Source: Hylemonella sp.
Lineage (GTDB): Bacteria; Pseudomonadota; Gammaproteobacteria; Burkholderiales; Burkholderiaceae_C
NCBI GenBank assembly: GCA_030695415.1
Contig: JAUYQZ010000007.1
Location: 81,047 to 145,046 of the forward strand
Reading direction: 5' to 3'
DNA: 64,000 bases
Part shown: positions 27,282-36,377 of the stretch, one piece after another
Layout of the letters: every line of letters begins with the position of its first letter
How positions within the stretch are numbered: position 1 is the stretch's first letter
Notes under the pieces: generated by a model
Told to the model about the DNA's origin: nothing
What the model saw: only the letters and a program-made list of their open reading frames with translations
Database searches by the model: none
Made by a program: the position numbers and the translations under genes

Positions 27282-27316
27282 CCCATGAACGGGTGATCCC
27301 CCCATGAACGGGTGAT
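27282..27316 (+). repeat. Two direct copies of a 16-bp sequence upstream of the second fimT
   Basis: CCCATGAACGGGTGAT occurs at 27282-27297 and 27301-27316, a 19-bp period (close to two helical turns). Each copy contains the short inverted triplet CCC/GGG. It lies between the pilY1 terminator and the fimT start at 27399, a position suited to an activator or repressor. Confidence 0.7.
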
Positions 27317-27398
27317 GCTCTGGATCAGCTGTCTCCCTTAGTCTCGCTTCACGTCACACCGGTGGTCGGTCTGAGGCGGCAAGCACAAGGAGCGCGTC

Positions 27399-27950
27399 AT
27401 GCATCTGCAGGCACTGCAAAAGGGTTACTCGCTGATCGAACTGCTGGTCGCCCTGAGTCTGGTGACGACGCTGATGGCCTGGGCTGTGCCGACCTTGTCG
27501 GATGTCATCCATTCCGTTCGTGTCAACACGGGCACGCAGGCCCTGGCCACCAGCCTGGCGCTGGCACGCAGCGAAGCCGTCAAGCGCAATGCCAGGGTCG
27601 TGATGTGCAAATCAGCCCAGGGGACGGCTTGCGAGCCTGATGCAGCTTGGGAGCAGGGCTGGATCGTCTTTCACGATCTCAACAGCAATGGAGTCGTGGA
27701 CGCTGGAGAGCCCGTGGTGCATCGCGAGGCCGCCATGCCGCCGACCTTGCGCATGTCCGGCAACACGCCGGTGAGCCACTATGTCCTTTACACGCCCTAT
27801 GGACGGACCAAGCAGCTGTCGGGCGCCTTTCAGGCCGGAACGTTCACCGTGTGTGCTGCCGCTGGCAAGCGTGTGCAGGCGCGGCAGGTCGTCATCAACA
27901 GTGTGGGGCGTGCTAGGGTGGCGAATGCCGGCCTGACGCAGTGTGTCTAG
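27399..27950 (+). CDS. fimT: GspH/FimT-family pseudopilin (second copy)
   Basis: The 183-residue prepilin has leader MHLQALQKG, helix YSLIELLVALSLVTTLMAWAVP, and the FimT domain (ATSLALARSEAVKRNARVVMCKS, WEQGWIVFHDLNSNGVVDAGEPVV). AAGGAG lies 7 bp upstream. It is separated from the main cluster by a terminator and is only about 20-25% like FimU by eye. It ends 9 bp from the convergent nrdR stop. Confidence 0.9.
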   Translation: MHLQALQKGYSLIELLVALSLVTTLMAWAVPTLSDVIHSVRVNTGTQALATSLALARSEAVKRNARVVMCKSAQGTACEPDAAWEQGWIVFHDLNSNGVVDAGEPVVHREAAMPPTLRMSGNTPVSHYVLYTPYGRTKQLSGAFQAGTFTVCAAAGKRVQARQVVINSVGRARVANAGLTQCV

Positions 27951-27959
27951 GTCGGCGAC

Positions 27960-28409
27960 CTAGCGCCTCACCTCATCCACCAGCGTCTTGAATTCGTCGA
28001 TGTCCTCGAAGCTGCGGTAGACGCTGGCAAAGCGCACGTAGGCGATCTTGTCGAGTTTCTTGAGTTCGCGCATGACCAGCTCGCCGATGCGGTTGGAGGG
28101 TACTTCGCGCAAGCCGAGGTTGAGCAGCTTTTCCTCGATGCGTTCGATGGCGCTGTCGATCTGCTCGGTGCTGACCGGGCGCTTGCGCAGGGCCAGCTTC
28201 ATGGAGGCGATCAGCTTGCCGCGTTCGTACTCGATGCGCCGGCCGTCTTTCTTGACGATGCTCGGGAAGTTGACGTCCGGCCGCTCGTAGGTGGTGAAGC
28301 GCTTTTCGCAGGCGCCGCACTGTCGGCGCCTGCGGATGAAATCCCCGTCCTCCGAAATCCGGGTCTCGACGACCTGGGTTTCAGAGTTTCCGCAGAAGGG
28401 GCATTTCAT
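27960..28409 (-). CDS. nrdR: Transcriptional repressor NrdR
   Basis: The 149-residue protein has the N-terminal zinc ribbon ([17 protein letters not shown] ... [14 protein letters not shown]) and an ATP-cone (about 50-140, [15 protein letters not shown]). NrdR represses ribonucleotide reductase genes when dATP is high. It lies downstream of glyA on the same strand, the usual betaproteobacterial order. Confidence 0.97.
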   Translation of the reverse strand: MKCPFCGNSETQVVETRISEDGDFIRRRRQCGACEKRFTTYERPDVNFPSIVKKDGRRIEYERGKLIASMKLALRKRPVSTEQIDSAIERIEEKLLNLGLREVPSNRIGELVMRELKKLDKIAYVRFASVYRSFEDIDEFKTLVDEVRR

Positions 28410-28627
28410 GGCCTAGACACGCTCAGGTGTGAAAGACAGGGTTTTATTCGAGGGCACCCGTGGCATCGGCTTGGCCGGGCCACCGGGTGCGTCCCCCTGC
28501 CACCGAAGGATGGCGTTCAGGGGGCTGAGGGCTGCGGCTCCAAGCCTGCTTGCGCAGGCTTGGACAGCCCGAAGAATCATTGCCTCTGGCAATGGGTGCC
28601 GGGGCGCGCAGCGCCTCAGGGGGGAGT
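28410..28627. other. Non-coding spacer between glyA and nrdR with hairpins
   Basis: This 218-bp GC-rich spacer contains CCAAGCCTGC/GCAGGCTTGG (28540-28563, 4-base loop) and ATTGCC/GGCAAT near 28579-28593. There is no convincing gene. The hairpins could end the glyA transcript or stabilise a processed end; no T tract follows on either strand. Confidence 0.45.
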
Positions 28628-29872
28628 TCACTTGTACACCGGGAAGCGCGCCGTCAGTGCGTTGACCTTGGCACGCACGGCGGCGATGTTGGCTTCGTCA
28701 CGCGGCTTGTCCAGCACGTCGGCGATCAGGTTGGCCGTCATGCGGGCTTCCTCGTCCTTGAAGCCGCGGGTGGTCATGGCGGGGGTGCCAACGCGCACGC
28801 CGCTGGTGACCATGGGCTTTTCCGGGTCGTTCGGGATGGCGTTTTTGTTGATGGTCATGTGGGCGGCGCCCAGTACGGCCTCGGCTTCCTTGCCGGTGAT
28901 GCCCTTGGAGCGCAGGTCGACCAGCATGAGGTGGCTCTGGGTGCGACCACTGACGATGCGCAGGCCGCGCTGGGTCAGCGTCTCGGCCACGATCTGCGCG
29001 TTCTTCACGACCTGCTGTTGGTAGGTCTTGAAGCCCGGGTCCATGGCTTCCTTGAAGGCCACGGCCTTGGCCGCGATCACGTGCATCAGCGGGCCACCCT
29101 GCAGGCCGGGGAAGATGGCGCTGTTGATGGCCTTCTCATGCTGGGCCTTCATCAGGATGATGCCGCCACGGGGGCCGCGCAGGCTCTTGTGGGTGGTGGA
29201 TGTCACCACGTCGGCGTGCGGGACGGGGTTGGGGTAGACGCCGGCGGCGATCAGGCCGGCGTAATGCGCCATGTCCACCATGAAGATGGCGCCCACGTCT
29301 TTCGCCACTTTGGCGAAGCGCGCGAAGTCGATGTGCAGGCTGTAGGCCGAGGCACCGGCGATGATGAGCTTGGGTTTGGATTCATGCGCCTTCTTCTCCA
29401 TGGCGTCGTAGTCGATCTCTTCCTTGGCGTTGAGACCGTAGGACACGACGTTGAACCATTTGCCGCTCATGTTGAGCGCCATGCCGTGGGTGAGGTGGCC
29501 GCCTTCGGCCAGGCTCATGCCCATGATGGTGTCGCCGGGCTTGAGAAAGGCCAGGAAGACGGCTTCATTGGCGGAGGCGCCGCAGTGCGGCTGCACATTG
29601 GCGGCATCGGCGCCAAAGATGGCCTTGACGCGGTCGATGGCCAGCTGTTCGGCCACGTCCACGTGCTCGCAGCCACCGTAGTAGCGCTTGCCGGGGTAGC
29701 CCTCGGCATACTTGTTGGTGAGCTGGGTTCCCTGTGCCGCCATGACGGCGGGCGAGGCGTAGTTCTCGCTGGCGATCAGCTCGATGTGGTGTTCCTGGCG
29801 GGCGTTCTCGGCCAGGATGGCGGCCCAGAGTTCGGGGTCGGTTTGTTCGACGAGGATGTTGCGGTTGTACAT
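28628..29872 (-). CDS. glyA: Serine hydroxymethyltransferase
   Basis: The 414-residue protein has the SHMT core: [20 protein letters not shown], the PLP lysine in [30 protein letters not shown] and [32 protein letters not shown]. It converts serine and tetrahydrofolate to glycine and methylene-THF. The ATG at 29872 ([16 protein letters not shown]) is preferred over longer frames, which run through the riboswitch. Expression is probably controlled by that leader. Confidence 0.97.
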   Translation of the reverse strand: MYNRNILVEQTDPELWAAILAENARQEHHIELIASENYASPAVMAAQGTQLTNKYAEGYPGKRYYGGCEHVDVAEQLAIDRVKAIFGADAANVQPHCGASANEAVFLAFLKPGDTIMGMSLAEGGHLTHGMALNMSGKWFNVVSYGLNAKEEIDYDAMEKKAHESKPKLIIAGASAYSLHIDFARFAKVAKDVGAIFMVDMAHYAGLIAAGVYPNPVPHADVVTSTTHKSLRGPRGGIILMKAQHEKAINSAIFPGLQGGPLMHVIAAKAVAFKEAMDPGFKTYQQQVVKNAQIVAETLTQRGLRIVSGRTQSHLMLVDLRSKGITGKEAEAVLGAAHMTINKNAIPNDPEKPMVTSGVRVGTPAMTTRGFKDEEARMTANLIADVLDKPRDEANIAAVRAKVNALTARFPVYK

Positions 29873-29881
29873 GGCAGTCGG

Positions 29882-29912
29882 AAAAAACAGGTATCCCCCG
29901 GCGGGGTGGGGG
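29882..29912 (-). terminator. Terminator-type expression platform before glyA
   Basis: On the minus strand CCCCC (complement of 29908-29912) pairs with GGGGG (complement of 29895-29899), and a run of six T residues (complement of 29882-29887) follows just before the glyA start region. It directly follows the riboswitch aptamer, consistent with control by termination. Confidence 0.6.
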
Positions 29913-29913
29913 C

Positions 29914-30040
29914 TGCCCAGGCGAACGGCTGAACACGCAATGGCGCCGGTGGGCCCATTCCGTGGCACGCTTCCCGGTGGTCTGTCCACGTCAGCAGCAC
30001 CTGGCCCGGAGGGCCGGCGCGCCTATCGCCAGTCGCGTGC
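29914..30040 (-). ncRNA. Probable ZTP (pfl motif) riboswitch upstream of glyA
   Basis: Read on the minus strand, the leader contains ACTGGCGATAGG near its 5' end, ACCACCGGGAAGCGTGCCACGG in the middle (positions about 29965-29990) and GCCGTTCGCCTGGGCA at the 3' end (about 29914-29930). These, and above all CCTGGGCA after a GCCGTTCG segment, are hallmarks of the pfl/ZTP aptamer, which is known upstream of glyA and purH. ZTP signals a shortage of 10-formyl-THF, so glyA induction is metabolically sensible. Recognition is from memory of the consensus, without covariance scoring. Confidence 0.75.
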
Positions 30041-30046
30041 CCGGCT

Positions 30047-30052
30047 AGTGTA
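30047..30052 (-). promoter_or_regulatory. Candidate -10 element of glyA
   Basis: TACACT on the minus strand lies about 10 bp before the predicted 5' end of the riboswitch leader. No good -35 is found at the expected distance. Confidence 0.35.
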
Positions 30053-30093
30053 GCGGAGAGCAGCGACTCGCCGGAGCGGAAGGGTTCAGTCGC

Positions 30094-30897
30094 TCAGGAA
30101 CTCAGCAGGACCAGGGTTGCGGTCGGGGCCGGTTTGGCCGGCGCAGTCACCGGAATGGGCTGGGCGGTCTGGGTGGGCACGGCATGGCCCTCGGCCACCT
30201 GCAGCAGCCTGGCATGCTCGGCCAGTACCTTGGCGGCATACCCACCATCGTCGGGGAGGTTGGCGGCGCCCACGTAGTAACGCAAGCCACCCTCCACCGA
30301 TCCGGTGCGGCGGATGTATTCCTGCAGCACCAGGGCGCCGACACGCAGGTTGGCCAAGGGGTCGAAGGCCGCCAGCTTGCCGCCGAAGGCCTCGTATTTG
30401 TCGCTGTGGACGCGGGTCATGACCTGCATCAGACCTTGGGCGCCCACCGGGCTCTGGGCAAACGGGTTGAAACTGGACTCGATGGCCATGACCGACAGCA
30501 GCAGCAGCGGATCGATGTCGGTGCGGCGACCGACTTCATAGGCTTCGACGACCAGCGCTGAAAGTGGCTCCGGCGCGACGCGGTACTTCTTGCTCAGCCA
30601 GTAGGCGACCGCGGCCTGCTCCTTGGGCAACTGGTGCGGGTGGGCTGCAGTGGCGCGCTCCACGGCCACCGGTTCGGCCTCGATGCCTGAGGATTCGATC
30701 TGACGGTCTTGCAGCCAGCCCATCAGCTGGGCTTCACCGGCCTGACGCAGCTCCGGGCGTGCCACCAGGGCAATGGTGGCAAAAAGGATGGACAGCCCCA
30801 GCAGCGCAAAGCTGTTGTGGACGGTGGCGAAAAAGACCTGGGAGACTTGGCGTGCGACGGATCGCAAGCCCTGACTCATTTCTTGAAACGCTGTCAT
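30094..30897 (-). CDS. Membrane-anchored lytic transglycosylase (SLT domain)
   Basis: The 267-residue protein has an N-terminal membrane helix (about 25-45, NSFALLGLSILFATIALVA) and a C-terminal Slt domain (about 120-230): DIDPLLLLSVMAIESSFNPFAQSPVGAQGLMQVM, with the catalytic Glu in AIESSF, and the late RYYVGAANLPDDGGYAAKVL. It cleaves peptidoglycan glycan strands with anhydro ends. A Pro/Ala-rich tail follows. It is a single gene with a long gene-free region upstream. Confidence 0.88.
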   Translation of the reverse strand: MTAFQEMSQGLRSVARQVSQVFFATVHNSFALLGLSILFATIALVARPELRQAGEAQLMGWLQDRQIESSGIEAEPVAVERATAAHPHQLPKEQAAVAYWLSKKYRVAPEPLSALVVEAYEVGRRTDIDPLLLLSVMAIESSFNPFAQSPVGAQGLMQVMTRVHSDKYEAFGGKLAAFDPLANLRVGALVLQEYIRRTGSVEGGLRYYVGAANLPDDGGYAAKVLAEHARLLQVAEGHAVPTQTAQPIPVTAPAKPAPTATLVLLSS

Positions 30898-31664
30898 AGC
30901 AGTTCCTCATCTCGCGTGGTGCCGGGGCTGGGGCTGTGAGGTGTTCACAGAACCAGACCGCAGTCAGCACGTCTGGGTTGGTACGCCATCTGGATCCGCT
31001 GGGCGACGTGTTGCCAGCGCGTGATCCGATGTAGCCGGGGTCGGCAGCGGATTGGGGTAATCCCTAGTGCGGGGTGCAACGAATTGTAAGACCCCATATA
31101 TACACAGTCAATAATATAGATTGTCTTATATAGATTGATAAGGTATATAAACGGGGCTTGAATCTGGAAGTCCGTGGAGCTAATCTATATGAATCATAGA
31201 CTTACGCAATTCATATCAAAATCAGCATTAGCTCTACTGTATTTTGTAACAGTGCCATGCAGTCGTTTTCAAGCACATCTGGGAGGGCGTGAACCGAGCC
31301 TCAATCAGCAAGGCGGGTCTCATTGATACGGTGATTTGAATCCAGCGCCGGGCGGACTAGACTGAAACTGCCTGAGTTATCAGGCATTTCTGCTGGAAGT
31401 AGCCGGCACACACCCTCAGGGTGCAGGTGCCAGCGCCAAACTGGCAATCAACTGGAAGCAATCTCTTGCTTCCTTCGCATTGCGGGACTCGACTCTCCCC
31501 TTTGCGATACCCAGACGGCATGGGCTTGCAGCCCGCCGTCAGGCCCGGCGGGCTGGCTCATGGCCTCCCGACCGGGCTTTCTGCTTTTGGTGCCAAATAT
31601 CCGCAAGACCGGTGCAAATGACGGCGACAATCAGCCTCTTCATTTGCCACCCAGAGTTCGTGCC
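30898..31664. other. 767-bp gene-free region with an AT-rich block and several hairpins
   Basis: No credible coding frame is seen. About 31085-31260 is strikingly AT-rich and carries TATAGATTG at 31115-31123 and 31129-31137, and the near-inverted TAATCTATA at 31181-31189. Downstream are hairpins: TGCCTGA/TCAGGCA (31369-31386), TGCCAG/CTGGCA (about 31430-31448), GAAGCA/TGCTTC (about 31455-31472) and CAGCCCGCC/GGCGGGCTG (31529-31555). It could hold promoters for both flanking genes, an operator cluster, a small RNA, or a decayed insertion. Confidence 0.6.
31369..31391 (+). terminator. Candidate terminator of an unseen short transcript
   Basis: A perfect 7-bp stem TGCCTGA/TCAGGCA with a GTTA loop followed by TTTCT. 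It could end a small RNA starting in the AT-rich block. The stem is short and the T tract weak. Confidence 0.35.
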
Positions 31665-34214
31665 GTGCCCCCGTCTTCTTCTCCCCAACGCAACGATACC
31701 CAAGCCCTCGATGAACTGACAGGCGGTGCTTTTTCCGCACCGACGGCGGGGGAGCGCGCGGCCCGCGTACGGACGTGGCTGCAGAGCATGCCCGCCGCCG
31801 ATCAGATGCAGCTGGTTTACAGGGAGCTCAGTGTCAAGGACAAGGGGGCCGCCAAGCTTTTGCGCGAAAAACTGGATGAACTCAAGCGCCAGCGCGATCA
31901 GGAAGGGATGGCGGCCGACTGGGCCCAGAAGGCGCAGGCCTTGCTGGATGCCGCCAAACTCAATGTGGCGGATGCCATGGCCTGGCAGCGTGATGCCGCC
32001 AAGGCGGGGGCACCCTTGAGCCGTGAGCCGCTGGCGACCCTCAAGACCAAACTGTCTGAGCGCGTCAAGGCCATCGAGGATCTGCAGCACCGTGCCCAGG
32101 TGCAGCGCGAGGTCGCGGTGTTGCTGGCCCAGCGTATCGAGGTGCTGTCCACCAAGTCCTGGCTGGATGCGCAGACGGCGGCCGAAACGCTGGCCACCGA
32201 TGTGAACCATTGGCAGGCTGAGGCCGCCGCGCTGCCAGCGGACCCGCATTGGGCCGGTATCGACCTGCGTTTCGCTCCGCAACTGGAGGCTTCGCGCGCG
32301 CAGCTGGCGATGGTCTGGGAGGCCTTCAGTGCGGCCCTGGCCCAGGCCCGTGCCGCGGCGACCGATCCCGCAGCGCCGCTGCCGCAAGTCCCGGTCTGGG
32401 CCGATGAACTGCGCCAGGCGCGCGGTGTGCCGCTGGAGGCCGCCGTGCCCGCGAGCAAGCCCAAGGTGGATCCGGAAGTCCGTGCCCAGGCGACAACGGC
32501 GGTGCGCGAGGTGCTGGCCCGGCTGGAAGCGGAGGTGGCGCTGGGCCACGGCAAGGCCAGCACGGGTGCGGCGAACGCGTTGCGACTGGCCCTGAAGGAG
32601 CACGGACGTCATATCGATGGCCAGCTGGATCGGCAGGCCCACGCCGCCCTGGCCGCCGCCGGGGAACTGGAAGGCTGGCAGCGCTGGCGTGCCGACCAGT
32701 TGCGCGAAGAACTGGTGGCCAAGGCCGAGGCCTTGCTCAAGCGCCCGGAAGGCCAGGCGCTGGGTGGACGCAAGATGCAGGAGTCCTTGCGCGAACTGCG
32801 CGATCTCTGGAAGCAGACCGATCAGGGCGGGGTGCCCAATCACGCGCTGTGGAAGCGCTTCGATGAGGCCTGCAACCAGGCCCATAAAGTGGTCGAGACC
32901 TGGCTGGACAAGGTTCGGGCCGAGTCGGCCGAGCACCGGGCCAAGCGTCTGGCGCTGATCGATGAACTCAAGGCCTGGGCATCAGCGCATGCAGCGGCAA
33001 CTGATTTGAAGGCCTGCAACCGCGAACTGCACCAGTTCGCAGAGCGCTGGCGCGATGCCGGGCACCTGAGCGAAAAGGCGTTTGCCGAATTGCAGCCGCA
33101 ATGGAAGGCCGCGATGCAGGCCGCGGCGGCCCCCCTGGAGGCGGCCCAGAAGCTGAGCCTGCAGAACCGGCAGGCCATGATCGAGGAGGCGACGGCACTG
33201 GGTGCGGCCCCGATGCTGCGCATTGACGCCGTCAAGGCCCTGCAGCAGCGCTGGCAGGCCGAGGCCCATGCCGTGCCACTTGACCGTCGCCAGGAGCAGA
33301 AACTCTGGGACGCCTTCCGCAAGCCCATCGATGAGGCCTTTGCGCGCAAGAGCGCGTCGCGTGAGCAGGCGGTGGGTGCCATGAGTGAGCACGACAGGCT
33401 GGTTCTTCAGGCTTCACAGGCGCTGGATGCCGCCAATGCCAGCGGCGACGCGCAGGCCATCCGTGCCGCCATGGCGGCGCTGGAGGCGGCGCTGAAAGCG
33501 CCCGGCGCCACACCGCAGCCGGCTGCTGCGCAGGAACAGGCGCCCGTGGCAGCGGGCGAGGAGGCCGCACCACCCGTGCAGCCGCGCAAACCGGTGGTGG
33601 CTGTTCGTGGCGATGACCGCCCGGGCATGAAGCGCACCGAACCCGCAGCGCCTGGCGGGCGGCCGCGACCCGGGGAGCGACGCGATGCCCCGCGCCGCGA
33701 TGAACGCCGGCCCGAACGCGAAGGTCGGCACGAATTCGGGCGTGAGCGGGAGGGCCCGCGACTGGGCGATGCCGCCTTCCGCGCCCAGCGCGATGCGCTG
33801 GACCATGCGCAGGCGGCCTTGAAGAAGCTGGCGGTGCAGGCGCATGGCGAGGCGCTCACGCAATTGCTGGGAGCCTGGGAGCAGCGTGACGCAGCCGGGC
33901 TGCCCACGGCGGCCGATATCGGCGGGCGTGTGACGCCGGCCGTGCGCAGCCTGTGGGCCCAGGCGCTCACGGCCGCACCTTCCACACCGGCGCAAGAGAG
34001 TCTGCTGCGCCTGGAAATCGCGGCCGAGGTGCCGACGCCGGCCGAGCAGCTCGACGCACGCCGTGCCCTTCAGCTACAGCTGCTGACGCGGCGCAACGAT
34101 CCCGCACCGGCGCAGACCTGGGGGCAGGACGTGGCGCGGGTGCTGGCTTCTGCTTTTGAAGCCGGCCAGGCGCGTCGCCTGCAGCAGGCGCTCAAGGCCT
34201 TGCTCAAGCGCTGA
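31665..34214 (+). CDS. Large DUF349-domain protein of unknown function
   Basis: The protein is about 849 residues and almost all alpha-helical, with repeated DUF349-type segments such as LRDLWKQTDQGGVPNHALWKRFDEACN (about 410-440), LHQFAERWRDAGHLSEKAFAELQPQWKAAM and LQQRWQAEAHAVPLDRRQEQKLWDAFR. A basic/acidic disordered insert (about 650-710, GRPRPGERRDAPRRDERRPERE) precedes the C-terminal helices. No catalytic motif or membrane segment is seen. The start is uncertain: I prefer GTG 31665, but ATG 31560 would add 35 residues with little protein character. Function is not established. Confidence 0.75.
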   Translation: MPPSSSPQRNDTQALDELTGGAFSAPTAGERAARVRTWLQSMPAADQMQLVYRELSVKDKGAAKLLREKLDELKRQRDQEGMAADWAQKAQALLDAAKLNVADAMAWQRDAAKAGAPLSREPLATLKTKLSERVKAIEDLQHRAQVQREVAVLLAQRIEVLSTKSWLDAQTAAETLATDVNHWQAEAAALPADPHWAGIDLRFAPQLEASRAQLAMVWEAFSAALAQARAAATDPAAPLPQVPVWADELRQARGVPLEAAVPASKPKVDPEVRAQATTAVREVLARLEAEVALGHGKASTGAANALRLALKEHGRHIDGQLDRQAHAALAAAGELEGWQRWRADQLREELVAKAEALLKRPEGQALGGRKMQESLRELRDLWKQTDQGGVPNHALWKRFDEACNQAHKVVETWLDKVRAESAEHRAKRLALIDELKAWASAHAAATDLKACNRELHQFAERWRDAGHLSEKAFAELQPQWKAAMQAAAAPLEAAQKLSLQNRQAMIEEATALGAAPMLRIDAVKALQQRWQAEAHAVPLDRRQEQKLWDAFRKPIDEAFARKSASREQAVGAMSEHDRLVLQASQALDAANASGDAQAIRAAMAALEAALKAPGATPQPAAAQEQAPVAAGEEAAPPVQPRKPVVAVRGDDRPGMKRTEPAAPGGRPRPGERRDAPRRDERRPEREGRHEFGREREGPRLGDAAFRAQRDALDHAQAALKKLAVQAHGEALTQLLGAWEQRDAAGLPTAADIGGRVTPAVRSLWAQALTAAPSTPAQESLLRLEIAAEVPTPAEQLDARRALQLQLLTRRNDPAPAQTWGQDVARVLASAFEAGQARRLQQALKALLKR

Positions 34215-34232
34215 CGAGGCGCCCGGACCGGC

Positions 34233-35039
34233 TCAGCGACCGGGCCGGAAATAGGCATCGAACAGGGGCAGCAGTGTTTCGAATTCGCGACCAAAGCGGT
34301 CGCGGTTGACGAAATAGGCTTCACTGGTGACGGCGAAAAATTCGTCGATGGCTTCGGCTCCGTAGGGGTCGAGCCAGGTGGGGTCTGCGCCAAAACGGTC
34401 CGCCTTGATCACCGCTTCATGGAAGGCGTCGTAAGCCGCCTGCAGCGTGGCCAGCCAGAGCGCGCGCGCCGCGCGGGCGCCGGGCTGGCCCATGAAGCCC
34501 GGCGGCAGCGGCGGGCAGCCGTCGGGCACGCCGTCGCGCAGGTCGAGCTTGTGGACAAACTCGTGGATGACCACGTTGTAGCCGGTCTCGACAGACGTGG
34601 CTGTCACGTCGCGCCAGCTGAGCATCACCGGCCCCTCATGCATGGCCTCACCCGCCAGCGCTTCCTCGTACCGGTGCACCACACCGTGTTCATCCACCAC
34701 CTCGCGCTGCGCCACGACTTCATCAGGGTGCACCACGATGCCGATGAAGTCGTCGTACCAGCGCAGGGGCTCGGCATCCGGCCCGAAGTGCAGCACGGGC
34801 AGGCAGGCCTGGGCTGCGATGGTCAGTGCCATGGCATCGGTGATGACCAAGCCCTGGGCGCCATGAAATTCCTTGTCGGCAAGGAAGAGGGTGCTCAGCT
34901 CCCGCAGCCTTGTGAGCTCGGCAGGCGTGAGCAATTCCAGAAAGGGGCAGTGGGCCAGGGCCTGCTGCCAGAGTGGATCGGGGATGACCCGGTGTGGCTG
35001 GCCTTGAACGGGCCAGAGGCGGGCGAGCCAGGCCCTCAT
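34233..35039 (-). CDS. mtfA: MtfA-family zinc peptidase
   Basis: The 268-residue protein has the MtfA zinc motif HEFVHKLDLRDG (about 160), with the third ligand probably in DEFFAVTSEAYF. In enterobacteria MtfA binds the repressor Mlc and has aminopeptidase activity; Mlc may not exist here, so the role is unclear. It starts 2 bp after the lpxH stop, so it is coupled to the lpxH operon. Confidence 0.9.
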   Translation of the reverse strand: MRAWLARLWPVQGQPHRVIPDPLWQQALAHCPFLELLTPAELTRLRELSTLFLADKEFHGAQGLVITDAMALTIAAQACLPVLHFGPDAEPLRWYDDFIGIVVHPDEVVAQREVVDEHGVVHRYEEALAGEAMHEGPVMLSWRDVTATSVETGYNVVIHEFVHKLDLRDGVPDGCPPLPPGFMGQPGARAARALWLATLQAAYDAFHEAVIKADRFGADPTWLDPYGAEAIDEFFAVTSEAYFVNRDRFGREFETLLPLFDAYFRPGR

Positions 35040-35041
35040 GG

Positions 35042-35851
35042 TCAGGCGATCTCGCTGGCGGGCAGGCGCCGGACCTGAATCGTTCCCGCCGAATCAGGGC
35101 GCTGAAGACGCAGTACTTCGGTGCGCGGTGCCCGGGCGGCAGCATCCCAGTCGCTGAGCACGCAACGGTGCAGGCCCGCGCCCAGATCGTGGTCGGCCGG
35201 TTTGTGGGTGTGGCCGTGGATGAGTTGTGATGCGGCAGCGGATTTCAGCCAATGGCGTGCCAGCGGTGCATCGACATCGGCATAGGCGAGGCCGCTGAGC
35301 TTGCGGTCCTCGCTTTGCTGGCGCAGCCCACGAGCGATGGCGCGGCGTTCGGCCAATGGTTTGGCCAGGAAGGCCTGCTGCCAGGCCGGTTGGCGCACCT
35401 GGGCGCGAAACTGCAGATAGTCGGTATCGTCCAGGCACAGCGCGTCGCCGTGGGTGAGCAGCCAGCGCTGGTCACCAAAGACCAGCACTGTGGGGTCATC
35501 GAGCAGCACGAAGCCGGCAGCGCTGGCACAGGCAGACCCGAGCAGGAAATCGCGGTTGCCATGCATGAAGTGCACGGCACACCGGGCGGAGACCGCCTTC
35601 AACACGTCGACACAATGCCGCTCGAAGCGGGCGTCTTCGTCCAGGGCCTGCAGCCCGTCATCGCCGACCCAGACCTCGAACAGGTCGCCCAGGATGAAGA
35701 GGGCGTCGGCGCGAGTCTGCGCCAGGTAGCGTTCCCAGGCCTGGACGGTCAGCGGCTCGCTGAGCTGAAGATGCAGATCGGAAATGAAATCGACCGTCCG
35801 CCAGTTCGCCGGGGCATGCAGCTCGGCGAACCGGGGAGCGGTCAATGTCAT
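35042..35851 (-). CDS. lpxH: UDP-2,3-diacylglucosamine diphosphatase LpxH
   Basis: The 269-residue calcineurin-like phosphoesterase shows the metal motifs in order: ISDLHL, GDLFEVWVGDD, GNRDFLLG, THGD and HGHTHKP. It removes UMP from UDP-diacylglucosamine to give lipid X in lipid A synthesis at the inner membrane. It is 11 bp downstream of ppiB and overlaps neither neighbour. Confidence 0.96.
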   Translation of the reverse strand: MTLTAPRFAELHAPANWRTVDFISDLHLQLSEPLTVQAWERYLAQTRADALFILGDLFEVWVGDDGLQALDEDARFERHCVDVLKAVSARCAVHFMHGNRDFLLGSACASAAGFVLLDDPTVLVFGDQRWLLTHGDALCLDDTDYLQFRAQVRQPAWQQAFLAKPLAERRAIARGLRQQSEDRKLSGLAYADVDAPLARHWLKSAAASQLIHGHTHKPADHDLGAGLHRCVLSDWDAAARAPRTEVLRLQRPDSAGTIQVRRLPASEIA

Positions 35852-35862
35852 GGCTGTCGTGG

Positions 35863-36369
35863 TCAGACCGCGACAGCCTTTTCGATCACCACGTCGTCCT
35901 TGGGCACGTCGCCGTGGCCGCCCTTACTCCCAGTCTTGACGGCGGCAATCTTGTCCACCACGTCGGTGCCGGCCACGACCTTGCCGAAGACGGCATAGCC
36001 CCAGCCCTGGGCTGAGGGAGCGGTGTGGTTCAGGAAGCCGTTGTCGGCCACGTTGATGAAGAACTGCGCCGTGGCCGAGTGCGGGTCGTTGGTACGCGCC
36101 ATCGCCAGGGTGTACTTGTCGTTCTTCAGGCCGTTGTTGGCCTCGTTGTTGATCGGCTTGTCGCTGGCCTTCTGGTTCATGCCCGGCGCGAAGCCACCGC
36201 CCTGGACCATGAAGCCCGGAATCACGCGGTGGAAGATGGTGCCGTCGTAGTGGCCCTTGTTCACGTAGGCCAGGAAGTTGGCCACGGAGTTCGGCGCTTT
36301 GGCAGCGTCGAGTTCGATCTTGATGATGCCGTGACCGGCGATGTGGAGTTCGACGTGGGGATTGCTCAT
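35863..36369 (-). CDS. ppiB: Peptidyl-prolyl cis-trans isomerase B (cytoplasmic cyclophilin)
   Basis: The 168-residue protein is a single cyclophilin domain ([43 protein letters not shown]) without a signal peptide. The ATG at 36369 gives the usual length. It lies 8 bp after a second, exported cyclophilin gene and upstream of lpxH. Confidence 0.96.
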   Translation of the reverse strand: MSNPHVELHIAGHGIIKIELDAAKAPNSVANFLAYVNKGHYDGTIFHRVIPGFMVQGGGFAPGMNQKASDKPINNEANNGLKNDKYTLAMARTNDPHSATAQFFINVADNGFLNHTAPSAQGWGYAVFGKVVAGTDVVDKIAAVKTGSKGGHGDVPKDDVVIEKAVAV

Positions 36370-36377
36370 GGTGGTTC

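Noticed and set aside
31539..32936. Long minus-strand open frame opposite the DUF349 gene
   Set aside because: It is a GC-rich antisense shadow; composition is His/Gly/Arg-rich without domains, while the plus strand has DUF349 repeats.
34233..35039. Glucose-PTS control through MtfA-Mlc
   Set aside because: The family is clear, but there is no evidence in the window for Mlc or PTS genes.
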